Shown here: one piece after another, positions 19,901 through 25,622 of the stretch
How positions within the stretch are numbered: the first letter of the stretch is position 1
Layout of the letters: the number at the start of each line of letters is the position of its first letter
DNA from: Herbidospora cretacea
Lineage (GTDB): Bacteria > Actinomycetota > Actinomycetes > Streptosporangiales > Streptosporangiaceae
Direction of reading: 5' to 3'
DNA length: 64,000 nt
NCBI RefSeq assembly: GCF_001570605.1
Contig: NZ_BBXG01000030.1
Span: forward strand, 1 to 64,000
Position numbers and translations under genes: made by a program
Notes under the pieces: generated by a model
Database searches by the model: none
What the model was told of the DNA's origin: nothing
What the model saw: the letters and a program-made list of their open reading frames with translations, nothing else

Positions 19901-20730
19901 CGCTGGCCGTGCTCAACCTGAAGAACGACGGCCGCTGCGAGTTCGCCCTCACCGAGGCGCTGTTCGACCGGGACTTCCCCGGCCACTACAAGCGCCGCAT
20001 CAGGACGGTCTCGGTCGTCTTCGACGGTCCCGAAGGACCGCTGGAGGTGAACGCCGTGCTCACCCAGACCGGGCACAAGACGGTGCTCACCCCCGACCCG
20101 AAGGCCGTGCGCTACCTGCTCGACGCCAAGGGCGACATGCCCCCCTCGATCCGCTCCGACTGGCGGCCGACCCAGCAGATCGCCCTGTCGGACACCGAGG
20201 AGCACCGCGACAACAACGGCCTGTTCGAGCTCCGCTTCGACGACGAGCGCTACCTCCCCTTCGAGGGCACCGGCGCGGTCTCGACGTGGAAGATGGAGGT
20301 CACCGGCCACCGCCCGTGGGACCTGTACGACGTGACGCTGCTGGTCAAGTACACCGCCGAGCAGGGCGGCGACGTCTTCGCCAACGCGGTCAGGGGCATG
20401 CGCAAGCCGTACGCCGCGGCCCGCTACATCGACGTCGCCGGGGAGTTCGCGGCCGAGTGGGAGGCCTTCGCGAACGGCGGCGACCTGGTGCTGCCGCTGA
20501 CGCCCGACCTGTTCCCCGACATCGTCGGCGTCCAGCTCACCGGCCTGTACGCCCGCTACGAGCTGGCCGACTGGGGTTCGGCCCGGCTGCTGCGCGGCGG
20601 CCAGGTCGTCAACGACGGGACCATGCTGCACATCCCCGGCCTGCGGGCCGAGGAGCAGACGTTCACCGCCGACGGCGACCGCGAGGCCCTGACCAACGTC
20701 GGGCTGATCCTGACGTACCGGGCGGTGTGA
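7954..20730 (+). CDS. Giant Tc-toxin A-subunit-like protein with about 31 hemopexin-like repeats
   Basis: 4258 residues; classic TcA subunits have about 2500. GTG start with GGAGGGG 8 bases upstream. Parts: a VRP1-like N-terminus (SPAAYLTDLL, about residue 29); hemopexin block 1, about 1047-2330; the Tc core with ANRKVFLYPENYIRPELRD near 2540; hemopexin block 2, about 2878-3202; the Tc block YYWEIFFHAPMLIAQ near 3321; a coiled-coil pore-forming region, about 3690-3920, with a hydrophobic hairpin near 3754-3794; and a C-terminus like the TcB-binding domain, about 3996-4258. TcA proteins form pentameric bell-shaped pores that inject a toxin through a syringe-like switch. Here the size difference is mostly the propeller repeats, which would act as receptor-binding or adhesive blades (inference). 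No signal peptide. The stop overlaps the next start (TGATG). No TcB/TcC gene follows, so the partner is unknown. Confidence 0.85.
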   Translation: MRSDASIPSYERLFGELDLRTGDEARSVYSPAAYLTDLLTFLQETFHDVSLLDRRSDIGAIKLDEENSTTTVPYLDIVNEVLEALVGEDPYRKLKEDLKHPLALPFSLDAARFGTYLRHLGVDPVEFYRLFAVKVDRDRVARDHLGLTEEDVAVITTSRTDEEGLAAAYGLDGEPTSVLYDVERFLAATSLTGEELTELLYGPPGVERSLSGTFVHQGAVVEVGPDGRTLQLRDGSAPPGVWLDRAHRFIRLAKKTGLSFTDLDRVVGAFTSTLEPATLRAVAAAAHLNRTHDVPFDLIETLTTRTLPAAVDDELPRPAGDILAPQNRPFRRELARSMDLAESELVETVTRFRALYAGPLEESPFDREISRASVVVLHRVARLTGHLGLSVAELFAVLTALENDPAIERHSTFPVLPVLAPTSADVYRMIERDDDPVSSLWLAQTVVEVVRWMRTWGFAGEDLTGILGEPATPESEEEQADVIATIAEQFEGVAFTPETLGSDRFDERAAQVIHEILAGYPDGVVSPHDPRLLRLDPATVARAAYDAVDDLGVLAKADFEGLGLADRLTSKIFANLVIRGVVRPDGLLVTEDLPATLTLAGDFAADRDGLFAVIAGLPGTFYPSDLAAALPERTEAERAELYDNLVHNGYLSDEGDVTDPDFFAEPVNVTEFRVNAPLDDVAPAVLAHLKGRVEAFRAARIELDPAAFGELKLTAEQLDALTQSLRFNGFVDAGGRFTDKAALAVLDVADFAVALEFYPLRRVILDAMKAQLAAAKAEMHLIRPDDFAALADDAMATRVVQRLEGPITRQGRILEELRHELDDAEGTIDLGEGFTAGDGELVFERVAALVRAQAPYRIDLNAFTELGFDDDERPRLVEMLIEGGHLTPSLAIPEERLGYFRQVTSALDFTLPGIEDYAKDIFFVLHATAKEQLAAIVEIAATLGDLAARQHRTLLNVLQDVFGVSSTVVEAIGAAVAPGALDVLVAPAVKGPASGSAGPDFRRVYRRLRRFARLAGKLGLDVDEVTVAFRDQDLAGKFPEPLALPHGVDRFDAVLTGHDGLIHVFQGASYWTYSADGHVLADQRPKALTELSPRFAGLTSVDAAFTRDGADWLVGRGGDGRSHAFTRAKGETRWAPKAQLWGSVRNNFTAPKKIDGAYVDVEGRAHLFTGDQYLRYSGSFDVADEGFPRSIAEWWQGETPLPERFRDAVDAVFHGHDGRTHVFSGDRAFDGLTEQPIIERWGRVRNAFEGAARIDAAYTDEQGYLLFAANQVIRYTDNPENDGVRVAEGYPQRIEAWWPGVPVEFEASVEAAFSVRDTVHLFKDGKTVALPGGTTKRTADVWGVPNEALPGGRVDAAFVGLDGKTYLFSGDRYIRYSSADYSVVDLGYPRAIAGDWGGLDRVDAAFVMDGSAHLFGPVGLILDLPADYEAELADGRCSPALRRRLQEHGVTVGANTAVTGASPQWEVVAEGNVRLTIRRSGDRIKVSGDDTPFYVRYSTRDYTRPDEGYPKPLAENWLNLPESITSIDAVFTGRDNQTCLFSGGRFTVFDNRHRWWSEPRPLTDRWDSIPFEQVDAAFVGKDGKTYVFFDTEYVRYSTADYTEVDDRYPATTANFWGNVVNTIQRTGRVDATLVTDVTEKVDGVESAHTYTYLFSGSQYVRYRDHDYTHIEFGYPKALSSLSREPRLKALDVPLDGVDAAFADARTVYLFRGGEWHAVSDSLTRTSTVPGITAAYVDHGSVMVQTSAGWRRQHALDGPDRSEEVRPLALRTVPADYRSGLDAVLTGVDGNVYLFKGPMCLNTAIGKDYPLDEEWGRPRNTIYQDNAVDAAFVGRDGRTYLFSGDQFVVYGDTFDVIDGEPKPVADHWGGLTGVALAYYRDGKTYVFEKPDASGMMRHLVYTGDEGAYTTPDPGYPSLTDETFWKAPDGFPMPDAVLFEGDTMVLLSGERCVQFSEPTGLWSHPRPIERVWRGFSVATGDRLRSAFTGADGATYFFFTETFTRYADRAFAAPAEIRSRWGRSENPFGDRVDAAVVFGGHTYLFGGSRYVRYTGPGYRYTDPGYPKPVSVELRREAAFAGLPEAFEDAVLDGPVTAAVANGRTAHLVVGDTVFAVSSALTASHPIDLIGRVRNTVADRHKVDAALVRGEHTFLFSGDQYVRYTGADYSHVDEGYPRTIEDDWGDLPPEFEDGVDAAFLRDGKVYFFKGTRFTEDGAAGDVSARFGRIRNDFADGRALDAAFVSAGNELYAFRGGQYARYSTADLKNVDEGFPRTIKDDFGDLPRAFEEAITGAFTLGEATYLVKDDRYVRYSGRLDVVDRTFPQYFKHRWSDAADYRLSDVFTITEFADLTRRHSGLAELLAKGAAEPYEKLAEIFPWDVEELRWAKRNAGLITEFPVEDERFEIEFLLKLVRLFAVAAKTGAGPSKLHGATADTLEALLPEAVAPVAHNDLNVLKRNALVPAVLNLHPELADAAEIYEHALIDVEMGRDGVTSRVREAIAATQLYLHRYLLDLEELDADEDVKPRLRTWWAWLKNYRIWEANRKVFLYPENYIRPELRDTKTPAFKELEDDLLQGEITAESVQRAYKRYLDEYTEVSRLAIAGAYVYRADGDEEGTRQLVLFGRTRTEPRRWYFREAEFRDGERLSASWEPWTHVDVQIDAELVHPVHAFGRVFVFWTVVESVAPEDTGKTVITTKTVGDKQDVSAPPPKKRVRVFYSFQNLNREWVAPQTLPPGALHDGVVVVDELSVQASATVPGGGTHDSIVVSCRYRAAGESFTTAHALTPELYALPIPAPAVQPRPINPGKVFAEAVGGVVRFNMPAESTDGPWFSVDHKGGSFLVRPIIADPGEDAPVLPLKDNTHRLPGQGGDRTGAALWTKIDAGFQRGDSRYYFNDADFVVIKPTGPVRTTTEKIADKWGNVADSELAKTGRVDAVLVRDGHYFIFTGAEYYRFTGLNRMDLGYPKAIRNNPDQLPNWTSVDVAFTIGATEYFINGDNLVTRDVNTGALSTSSSVSKKWGTKSRVQAALTKDGSLFLIFGDTYSRYTGVTTLADGPRPLKDNPDSLPADRKIRSAADMGGTPYYFGDDTYTVGTETTSRPTRPLGRVSTGLNLGGSVDVAYVDGDHLYLVSGLDLFRYTMTGNDIPAVADAGYPQTLPRKIDATFRRGAQRYVFAGDSYTVIPATAALTTIKDFIPIEGNWRSLPPAFTTISYGAMDADNELIFFLGPDFQSNSKLGVLQRPIEWASLKHEIVRLTSSTAFELNRRLLVGGVPALLAPETQEIDELPAFSTKDSGTTTIQVKDQVEGVPVSSHIDFQSANGRYYWEIFFHAPMLIAQALNAAQRFDDAKRWYEYVFDPTEPERYWRFLPFLAIDLRALVEGCRIDLRNLPAQVGLDMAPLLADLERLAPLFDHARACDSDDLALLDGLAARVQPFAEHERLREKAGMIARLRRQYDLMGDRGALLKAYRDDPFDPHAIAGLRPTAYRRTVVMAYVDNLLDWGDLLFRQYTMESVDEARMLYILAYDILGDRPQGVGRRHLPLVKTYLELDPAEVDDPYAERVTAGGSLLDGMGAIHRSIGNGYFHIPGNQVLGEYWDRVEDRLRKIRASLDILGVSRPLPLFEPPADVMALVRGVAAGLTPDQVGAGLAAPVPHYRFGFLHRKAQDLVDRLRAFGGELLGVLERRDAEELSILQTRQETGIRQMTRAVREAQVEVATEYLAQMEASREAAEARQKYYEKQIADGLTSLQQAQLDIMTAAAASHLTGAGLKVGAAIAFALPQVLAGPFIFGTMIGGEQAGKVMETGAEIAEALGEGLSVLGELYGTRVEHERTVDEWKYQVMLAKADHRELGHQVASARAQLTQAQRELEIIDQEIADLEAVATFLTGKFTNAELYQWKAGRLAQMYFASYGLAHDIAKAAERAYQYEQGVTESFIQPVYWESRRSGLLSGEALGVDLERLGHAYVSGDGRSFEITKRISLLQIDPLAVLNLKNDGRCEFALTEALFDRDFPGHYKRRIRTVSVVFDGPEGPLEVNAVLTQTGHKTVLTPDPKAVRYLLDAKGDMPPSIRSDWRPTQQIALSDTEEHRDNNGLFELRFDDERYLPFEGTGAVSTWKMEVTGHRPWDLYDVTLLVKYTAEQGGDVFANAVRGMRKPYAAARYIDVAGEFAAEWEAFANGGDLVLPLTPDLFPDIVGVQLTGLYARYELADWGSARLLRGGQVVNDGTMLHIPGLRAEEQTFTADGDREALTNVGLILTYRAV
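11092..14943 (+). repeat. Hemopexin-like repeat block 1 (about 24 units)
   Basis: Units of roughly 45-60 codons carry the pattern VDAAF-x-G-xDG-xTYLFSGDxYxRY, then a GYP-x-x-I and a W-G-x-L segment. I counted about 24, the best preserved near 12000-12160, 12640-12800, 13430-13570 and 14350-14530. Full and degenerate units often alternate. Four units make one hemopexin propeller, so this block would give about six propellers. Confidence 0.75.
16587..17575 (+). repeat. Hemopexin-like repeat block 2 (about 7 units)
   Basis: Seven weaker units with the same pattern (RVDAVLVRDGHYFIFTGAEY, then LGYPKAI) are inserted downstream of the Tc core signature. They would add nearly two more propellers. 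The two blocks flank the conserved Tc segment, so they look like separate insertions into one toxin scaffold. Confidence 0.65.
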
Positions 20731-22502
20731 TGTTCAAGTCCAAGCCGAACAAGAAAAAGAAGAAGAAGCAGTCCACGACCACCACCACGACCACCACGAC
20801 GGCCACCCACACCACGCCCTCGCCGGGCCTGAGCCTGTTCAAGATTTTCAACCTGGACAAGCCGAAGCCCCGGCCGGCGAACACGTCGAACTCGTCGAAC
20901 TCCTCGAACTCGTCCACGACGAAGTGGACGCGCGTCACCTCCTCGTCCCACAACGCGCGCGGCGTCCTGCTGGGCGTGCGCCGGGCTCCGGGCGAGGGGT
21001 CGTCGTCCTCCAAGGAGGAAGAGGACGTCGAGCAGGACGAGCAGGTCGAGGAGGTCATCCCGTCGGGGGTCGAGGACCTGATCCGGGAGATGGAGCAGCT
21101 CCTCGCGGCCGAGACCGACGTGGCCTTCGAGCTGCCGGTCAAGGAGCTCGGCCTGGCCCTGCACGTCGACTACACGCCGCTCCTGCGGCTGAAGGAGGGC
21201 GAGGAGGCCGACTTCATCTCCGACCGGATCTCCCGCATCACCGGGTCGGACCGGCCGATCGGCCTGGCGTTCATGAAGAAGTACGGCTACGCCGACCCCA
21301 AGATGACGGCGTGGTTCATGCGGGCGCTCTGCCTGATCTCCGACAACACCGAGGCGCTGATGGCGATCGGCGTCCATCCCGGGCAGGCCGTGCAGCGGCT
21401 GATCGGGATGGCCAAGCAGCAGGCCCGGATGTCGATCACCGCGCCGTCCCACGGGTTCGAGATGCAGATCCTCCAGGTCGGCGGCTTCCTCCAGACCAAG
21501 CTGCTGTCGGGCCTGGTGGAGCCCGACGGGCGGGTCCGGCTCAAACTGCTGTCGCTCTACAACCCCGAGAAGACCGAGACCGGCGTGGTGCGGATCATCC
21601 CGCCGCTGGACAAGCCCAAGCTGCGCAACGACCTCGGGTTGAAGATCATCCAGGTGGTCCAGTCGGAGCTGTCCGTGTGGCGGCAGACCGGCGGGGTCTT
21701 CACGGAGGTCAACGCCATCGCCGACATCGCCGTGGTGGCCAACTACCTCCAGGGCTGGCTGAAGGAGAGGTTCGGGCTGTTCCCGCTGGCGGCGGTCGAC
21801 AGCCCGTACCACAAGGGCTGGATCTACGGCGAGATGCTGGAGAGCACCGAGAGCAAGCCCGGAGACCGCAACGAACTGCTCGGCTGGCTGAAGAACCGCG
21901 GCGACCTGATCGGCTGGAGCAAGGACTACGGGTCGGCGTTCGCGGTGACCAACTACGACCCGAAGCGGCGCGAGGACCGCGAGGCGCTGGCCGACCTCTA
22001 CGAGGAGCTGCTGACCAAGCCGAACTTCGTGAAGATGCTCAAGTCGGTCAGCAAGCTGACGGCCTGCCACTCGCGGGGCCAGGGCAAGGTGATGATCCAG
22101 CCCTGGTACCACAACAAGAAGATCACCAACCGGGTGAACTTCCGCTGGCGGCAGGCCCGCACCCTCATCCACGAGTTCCTGCACGCCCTCACCCACCAGG
22201 ACCTGATCGAGATCTCCAAGACCATCGGCCACGGCCAGATCCTGGTCGAGGGCCTGACCGACATGCTGACGGTCCACTTCTTCACGCAACTGGTGAAGGA
22301 CGTCCAGGCCGACAAGAAGACGCAGCTCGTCATCCTCGGCGACGAGCCCTTCGCGCCGCCCAAGGCCTCCTACTACGACGTCGGCTACGGCAACGCGGGC
22401 GAGAAGGCGGTGACCATCACGGCCCTGGTCGGCATGGACAACGTGATGGCCGCCTACTTCCTCGGCGCGACCAAGCTCATCGGCCTGAAGGACGAGAAAT
22501 GA
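20730..22502 (+). CDS. HEFLH metallopeptidase-like protein, long form (copy 1)
   Basis: 590 residues. The ATG overlaps the stop of the giant gene by one base. The N-terminus is strikingly basic and low in complexity (MFKSKPNKKKKKKQS, then poly-Thr and SNSSNSS), followed by an acidic Glu/Asp stretch near residue 100. The C-terminal part has HEFLH at 481-485 and a third likely zinc ligand, Glu507, in VEGLTD, a gluzincin-like HExxH/E arrangement. Downstream blocks (VGYGNAG, AAYFLGATKLIGL) are shared with the three related genes here. It could be a zinc peptidase that is cargo of, or processes, the Tc-like protein; neither is shown. I do not recognise a named family. Ends in an ATGA overlap with copy 2. 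Confidence 0.7.
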   Translation: MFKSKPNKKKKKKQSTTTTTTTTTATHTTPSPGLSLFKIFNLDKPKPRPANTSNSSNSSNSSTTKWTRVTSSSHNARGVLLGVRRAPGEGSSSSKEEEDVEQDEQVEEVIPSGVEDLIREMEQLLAAETDVAFELPVKELGLALHVDYTPLLRLKEGEEADFISDRISRITGSDRPIGLAFMKKYGYADPKMTAWFMRALCLISDNTEALMAIGVHPGQAVQRLIGMAKQQARMSITAPSHGFEMQILQVGGFLQTKLLSGLVEPDGRVRLKLLSLYNPEKTETGVVRIIPPLDKPKLRNDLGLKIIQVVQSELSVWRQTGGVFTEVNAIADIAVVANYLQGWLKERFGLFPLAAVDSPYHKGWIYGEMLESTESKPGDRNELLGWLKNRGDLIGWSKDYGSAFAVTNYDPKRREDREALADLYEELLTKPNFVKMLKSVSKLTACHSRGQGKVMIQPWYHNKKITNRVNFRWRQARTLIHEFLHALTHQDLIEISKTIGHGQILVEGLTDMLTVHFFTQLVKDVQADKKTQLVILGDEPFAPPKASYYDVGYGNAGEKAVTITALVGMDNVMAAYFLGATKLIGLKDEK

Positions 22503-23632
22503 CCCTCGCCAAGACCAAACGCGACGGCTCCGCCGACCCCGAGCAGGTCTTCCGCTCCCTGGAGGCCCAGCTGCGCGGCCCCGACTGGGACTTCCCGTCG
22601 CGCTGGCTCGACGTGGCCGGCCAGGACGAGGACGCGCGGCGTTGGATCATCGACGGCCTCGACCTGCTCGCCCGCAACGCCGACGCGGCCGGTCCCGACT
22701 TCGACGGACCCCGCGCGGCGTCTCTCCTGGTCGACAAGGCCAAGGCCCGGACCGGCGCCGAACACGAGGTGCTCGCCATGTCGGGCTGGCTCGAAAGCGC
22801 TCTGGTGGCGTCGCTGACCAGGCCGTCGCCCACCGGCCTGTTCACCTCGGACGGCCGGTTCGACCCCGCCCGGCTGACCGCCGACCTCCTGCCGGTGCTG
22901 GTCGAACGGCTGGTGGCGGACCGGGACGCCCTGGCGGGGGACGACGACGAGGACCCCGCCTGGATCAGGCGGACCGCCGGGGAGGTCGAGGCGCTGATCC
23001 GCGCCGACCCGTCCATGTGGGCGGTCGCCCGCGCCGACGGGCCCTTCCACGACGGCTACTCCTTCGCCGACAACGTCCTGCCCTCGGAGGCCCGCCCGAC
23101 CGGGGACCGCGACGTGCTCGACCACCTGCGGCAGCAGGTCCACGTCGTCGGCCGCGACCCGTCGGCCGGCTCGCTCCTGGACGGCTACGACCACGCCGTC
23201 CACCGCGCGGTCCTCGACGACGTGCTGCTCGGCTGGCTGGACGGCTATCCCGACCTCGCCGACCTGTGCGCCGAGCTGATCGAGGTCAGCCCGGCCCACC
23301 ACGACGCGCAGCGCGGAGCGATCTACGTCCCGACCGTGCGGTGGGCCGGAGAGGCCGAATGGCGTCCCTGGCTCCGGCGGACGATGCTGCACGAGTTCCT
23401 GCACCGCCTCGCCCACCCCGCCTACCTGGACCGGGCGGACCGGACGCCCGACCCGCAGATCCTCCGCGAGGGCGTCGTCGAGGTGCTCACCGCCGACCTG
23501 CTGCCCGAGGCCGACGAGATCGGCTACGGCACCTCGGGCGCCGCCGCCGTAGAGCTCTACCGCCAGGCCGGCCCCGACCGGCTGAAGGCCGCCTACTTCC
23601 TGGGCCGCACCGAATTCATCGGCCTGCCCTGA
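22499..23632 (+). CDS. HEFLH metallopeptidase-like protein, short form (copy 2)
   Basis: 377 residues, overlapping copy 1 by 4 bases (ATGA), so translationally coupled. It has HEFLH at 298-302 and Glu324 in LREGVVEVLT; the spacing from the second His to that Glu is 22, exactly as in copy 1. The shared blocks FHDGYSFAD, IGYGTSGA and AAYFLGRTEFIGL are present. Its N-terminus (MTLAKTKRDG, then FRSLEAQL) matches the short form on the other strand. No signal peptide or membrane helix. Function is unknown beyond a probable zinc-dependent peptidase fold. Confidence 0.7.
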   Translation: MTLAKTKRDGSADPEQVFRSLEAQLRGPDWDFPSRWLDVAGQDEDARRWIIDGLDLLARNADAAGPDFDGPRAASLLVDKAKARTGAEHEVLAMSGWLESALVASLTRPSPTGLFTSDGRFDPARLTADLLPVLVERLVADRDALAGDDDEDPAWIRRTAGEVEALIRADPSMWAVARADGPFHDGYSFADNVLPSEARPTGDRDVLDHLRQQVHVVGRDPSAGSLLDGYDHAVHRAVLDDVLLGWLDGYPDLADLCAELIEVSPAHHDAQRGAIYVPTVRWAGEAEWRPWLRRTMLHEFLHRLAHPAYLDRADRTPDPQILREGVVEVLTADLLPEADEIGYGTSGAAAVELYRQAGPDRLKAAYFLGRTEFIGLP

Positions 23633-23646
23633 CCCTGGAGCCTGGA

Positions 23647-24657
23647 TTGTTCAGAAAGAAACGCAGCAGATCGGCCCCGGCGAAGCCGTCGGGCCCGTGG
23701 CCGGACAGGCCCGCCGACGACATCCCCCAGATCGATCTCGGCGCGCCCGTCCCGTTCACCTCGAACCTGGCCCACTCCCCGCGGGGCACGTACACCAAGG
23801 AAGATCGGGACCAGGACAACTACGACCGCGACATGGACTTCTTCGAGACGCTCTTCCGGGCCTTCTACAACACCGAGACGGGGGAGCGGGACGACCGGCT
23901 GGGCACCGGCATCCTCTACGGCCTGATGAGCAGCGACAAGAAGGACTACGAGTACCTGATCGACACGGTCACCGAAGACCAGATCCAGGCCCTGATCGAC
24001 GAGGGGGCCACCTCCGGCCGCTACCGCACGACCCCGCAGCTGTACGCGCCGGCCGAGGCGATGACGCAGGGCGACTACTGGCACCTCCAGAACGACCGCC
24101 ACGTGTTCGACCCCACCCAGTTCGCGAAGCGGATGCGGCGGCTGGTCGTCAACGTCACCACCCAGGAGCACGCCCTCACCCTCGCCAAGGCGCTCACCCA
24201 CCTCTTCGACGACCCCGACATGGGGCCGCTCTTCCACAAGCTGAAGGTGTTCCTGTCCACCGAGCCCACCGGCGACGACCTCGCCAAGAACGACAAACTC
24301 GTCCTCTACTACCTCCTCGGCGGCAACCCCGGCGACTTCACCGACTGGATGGGCGAGGCCCTGCTCGACCACATCGCCGCGAACCTGCCCCCCGAAGCGG
24401 GCAAGCTGGTGGCCAGCCCCTTCTACTCCCGGGTGGCCGAGGCCGTCTCGTGGTCGGAGGAGCCCGAACACCACATGCCCGGCGCGGAGGGGGTGAGCTT
24501 CACCGACAGCCGGGCCGCCGCCATCAAGAGAGTCCTCGACGACGCGGACGCCGAGCCCGTCACCAGCGGTGAAGACCTGGCCAAGCGGGTCTTCAGGGTC
24601 TTCGAGGAGATGGGCATCCCGTCGCTGGAACGCCACCGCCACCTGGATCCGAGCTAG
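23647..24657 (+). CDS. HopA1-like protein
   Basis: 336 residues. The TTG start at 23647 is chosen because GGAG lies 6 bases upstream and the product then opens with a basic MFRKKRSRS, like the start of copy 1. The central RLVVNVTTQEHALTLAKAL, FHKLKVFLS and KLVLYYLLG blocks and the C-terminal SFTDSRAAAIKRVL resemble the HopA1 effector family, also found as the LxmY lyase partner of class V lanthipeptide synthetases. That match is from memory and is moderate. It ends the Tc-like operon. Its stop TAG shares the palindrome CTAG with the stop of the convergent gene. Role: effector, or modifier of the neighbouring proteins. Confidence 0.55.
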   Translation: MFRKKRSRSAPAKPSGPWPDRPADDIPQIDLGAPVPFTSNLAHSPRGTYTKEDRDQDNYDRDMDFFETLFRAFYNTETGERDDRLGTGILYGLMSSDKKDYEYLIDTVTEDQIQALIDEGATSGRYRTTPQLYAPAEAMTQGDYWHLQNDRHVFDPTQFAKRMRRLVVNVTTQEHALTLAKALTHLFDDPDMGPLFHKLKVFLSTEPTGDDLAKNDKLVLYYLLGGNPGDFTDWMGEALLDHIAANLPPEAGKLVASPFYSRVAEAVSWSEEPEHHMPGAEGVSFTDSRAAAIKRVLDDADAEPVTSGEDLAKRVFRVFEEMGIPSLERHRHLDPS

Positions 24658-25622
24658 CGGCCCAGGAACTCGGTCCGGCCGAAGAAGAACGCCACCTTCA
24701 GCCGGTCGGACCCGAGTTCCGCCGCCAGCTCGGCCACCGGACCCTCGACGGGCGCGGTTCTGCCGCCGTACTCGGCGGTGAACAGCGTGACCAGCCCCTC
24801 CTCCAGCCGCCCGGCCCGCTCCCGGAACCCCGGGTGGGCGAGCAGGTGCAGGAAGGCGTGGACCATCAGGTCCTTCTCCGCCGCCGGTACGTGCGCCTCC
24901 CGCCCCGGGCCGTGGGAGGCGTCCCGGGTGATCAGCTTTTTTATGCGTCCGGCCAGCTCACGGTCGGTCTCCAGCATCGTCGGGTCGCCGCCGAGCATCG
25001 TCACGTAGGCCGCCTGGGCCGCCTCGCCGCCGGGCAGTCCGCGCGAGTCGCGGACGCGGGAGCCGTAGTCGTAACCGTCGTACAGCGGGCCCTCGTAACG
25101 GCCGCCGGGGAACTCCGCGCGGAGCGCGGCCTGGATCGCCGAACCCAGAGCGGCGGCCTCGATCGGATCGAGAAACGTGTCCGGGGCCGCCGCGAGCCGC
25201 CGGTCGACCTCCCGCGAGACCCACGCGTGACCGGCCGGTTCGATCGGCCAGGCGACCGGCCCGGGAAGGGTGAGCGTGGTGGGGAACACCGCCTCGGTCC
25301 AGCCGCTCACGGCCAGCACCTCGCGCTCGAACGCGTCCTCGTTCGGCTCGGTGGAGCGGCGGGGGGCGTAGCCGATGAGCCGGGCCAGCGCCGGTCGCCG
25401 CTGGTAGTCGCCGGACTTCCGGGCGAGCAGGTGAAGGGCGTGGAGCAGCCAGGCCTGGGCGGGCAGAGCCAGCTGGGCGACGGTGGCCCACTGCGAACCG
25501 AACGGCGCGCCGGCCTCCGACAGCCGCGCCTCCAGGGTCCGGAACGCCGCTTCCGCGCCGCCGCGCAGGAGTTCGGCCAGGTCGTCGCCGGAGGAGCCGC
25601 GCTTGGTCTTGGTCAGGGTCAT
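24654..25622 (-). CDS. Degenerate HAFLH metallopeptidase-like protein, short form (copy 3)
   Basis: 322 residues. Paralogue of copy 2: the same MTLTKTKRGSSG start, TLEARL segment, LYDGYDYGS block and VAFFFGRTEFLGR end. The metal motif has changed to HAFLH at 255-259, so the general-base glutamate is an alanine. The distance to the next Glu (275, in LEEGLVTL) is 16 rather than 22. It probably lacks hydrolase activity and may be an inhibitor, immunity or structural partner of active copies (inference). It overlaps the upstream long form by 4 bases (ATGA) and meets the HopA1-like gene tail to tail at CTAG. Confidence 0.65.
   Translation of the reverse strand: MTLTKTKRGSSGDDLAELLRGGAEAAFRTLEARLSEAGAPFGSQWATVAQLALPAQAWLLHALHLLARKSGDYQRRPALARLIGYAPRRSTEPNEDAFEREVLAVSGWTEAVFPTTLTLPGPVAWPIEPAGHAWVSREVDRRLAAAPDTFLDPIEAAALGSAIQAALRAEFPGGRYEGPLYDGYDYGSRVRDSRGLPGGEAAQAAYVTMLGGDPTMLETDRELAGRIKKLITRDASHGPGREAHVPAAEKDLMVHAFLHLLAHPGFRERAGRLEEGLVTLFTAEYGGRTAPVEGPVAELAAELGSDRLKVAFFFGRTEFLGR

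Noticed and set aside
17047-20631. Minus-strand frame of 1194 codons
   Set aside because: Antisense to the Tc-like gene; composition typical of a GC-rich shadow (RRR, GGV, QQ runs) with no family motifs.
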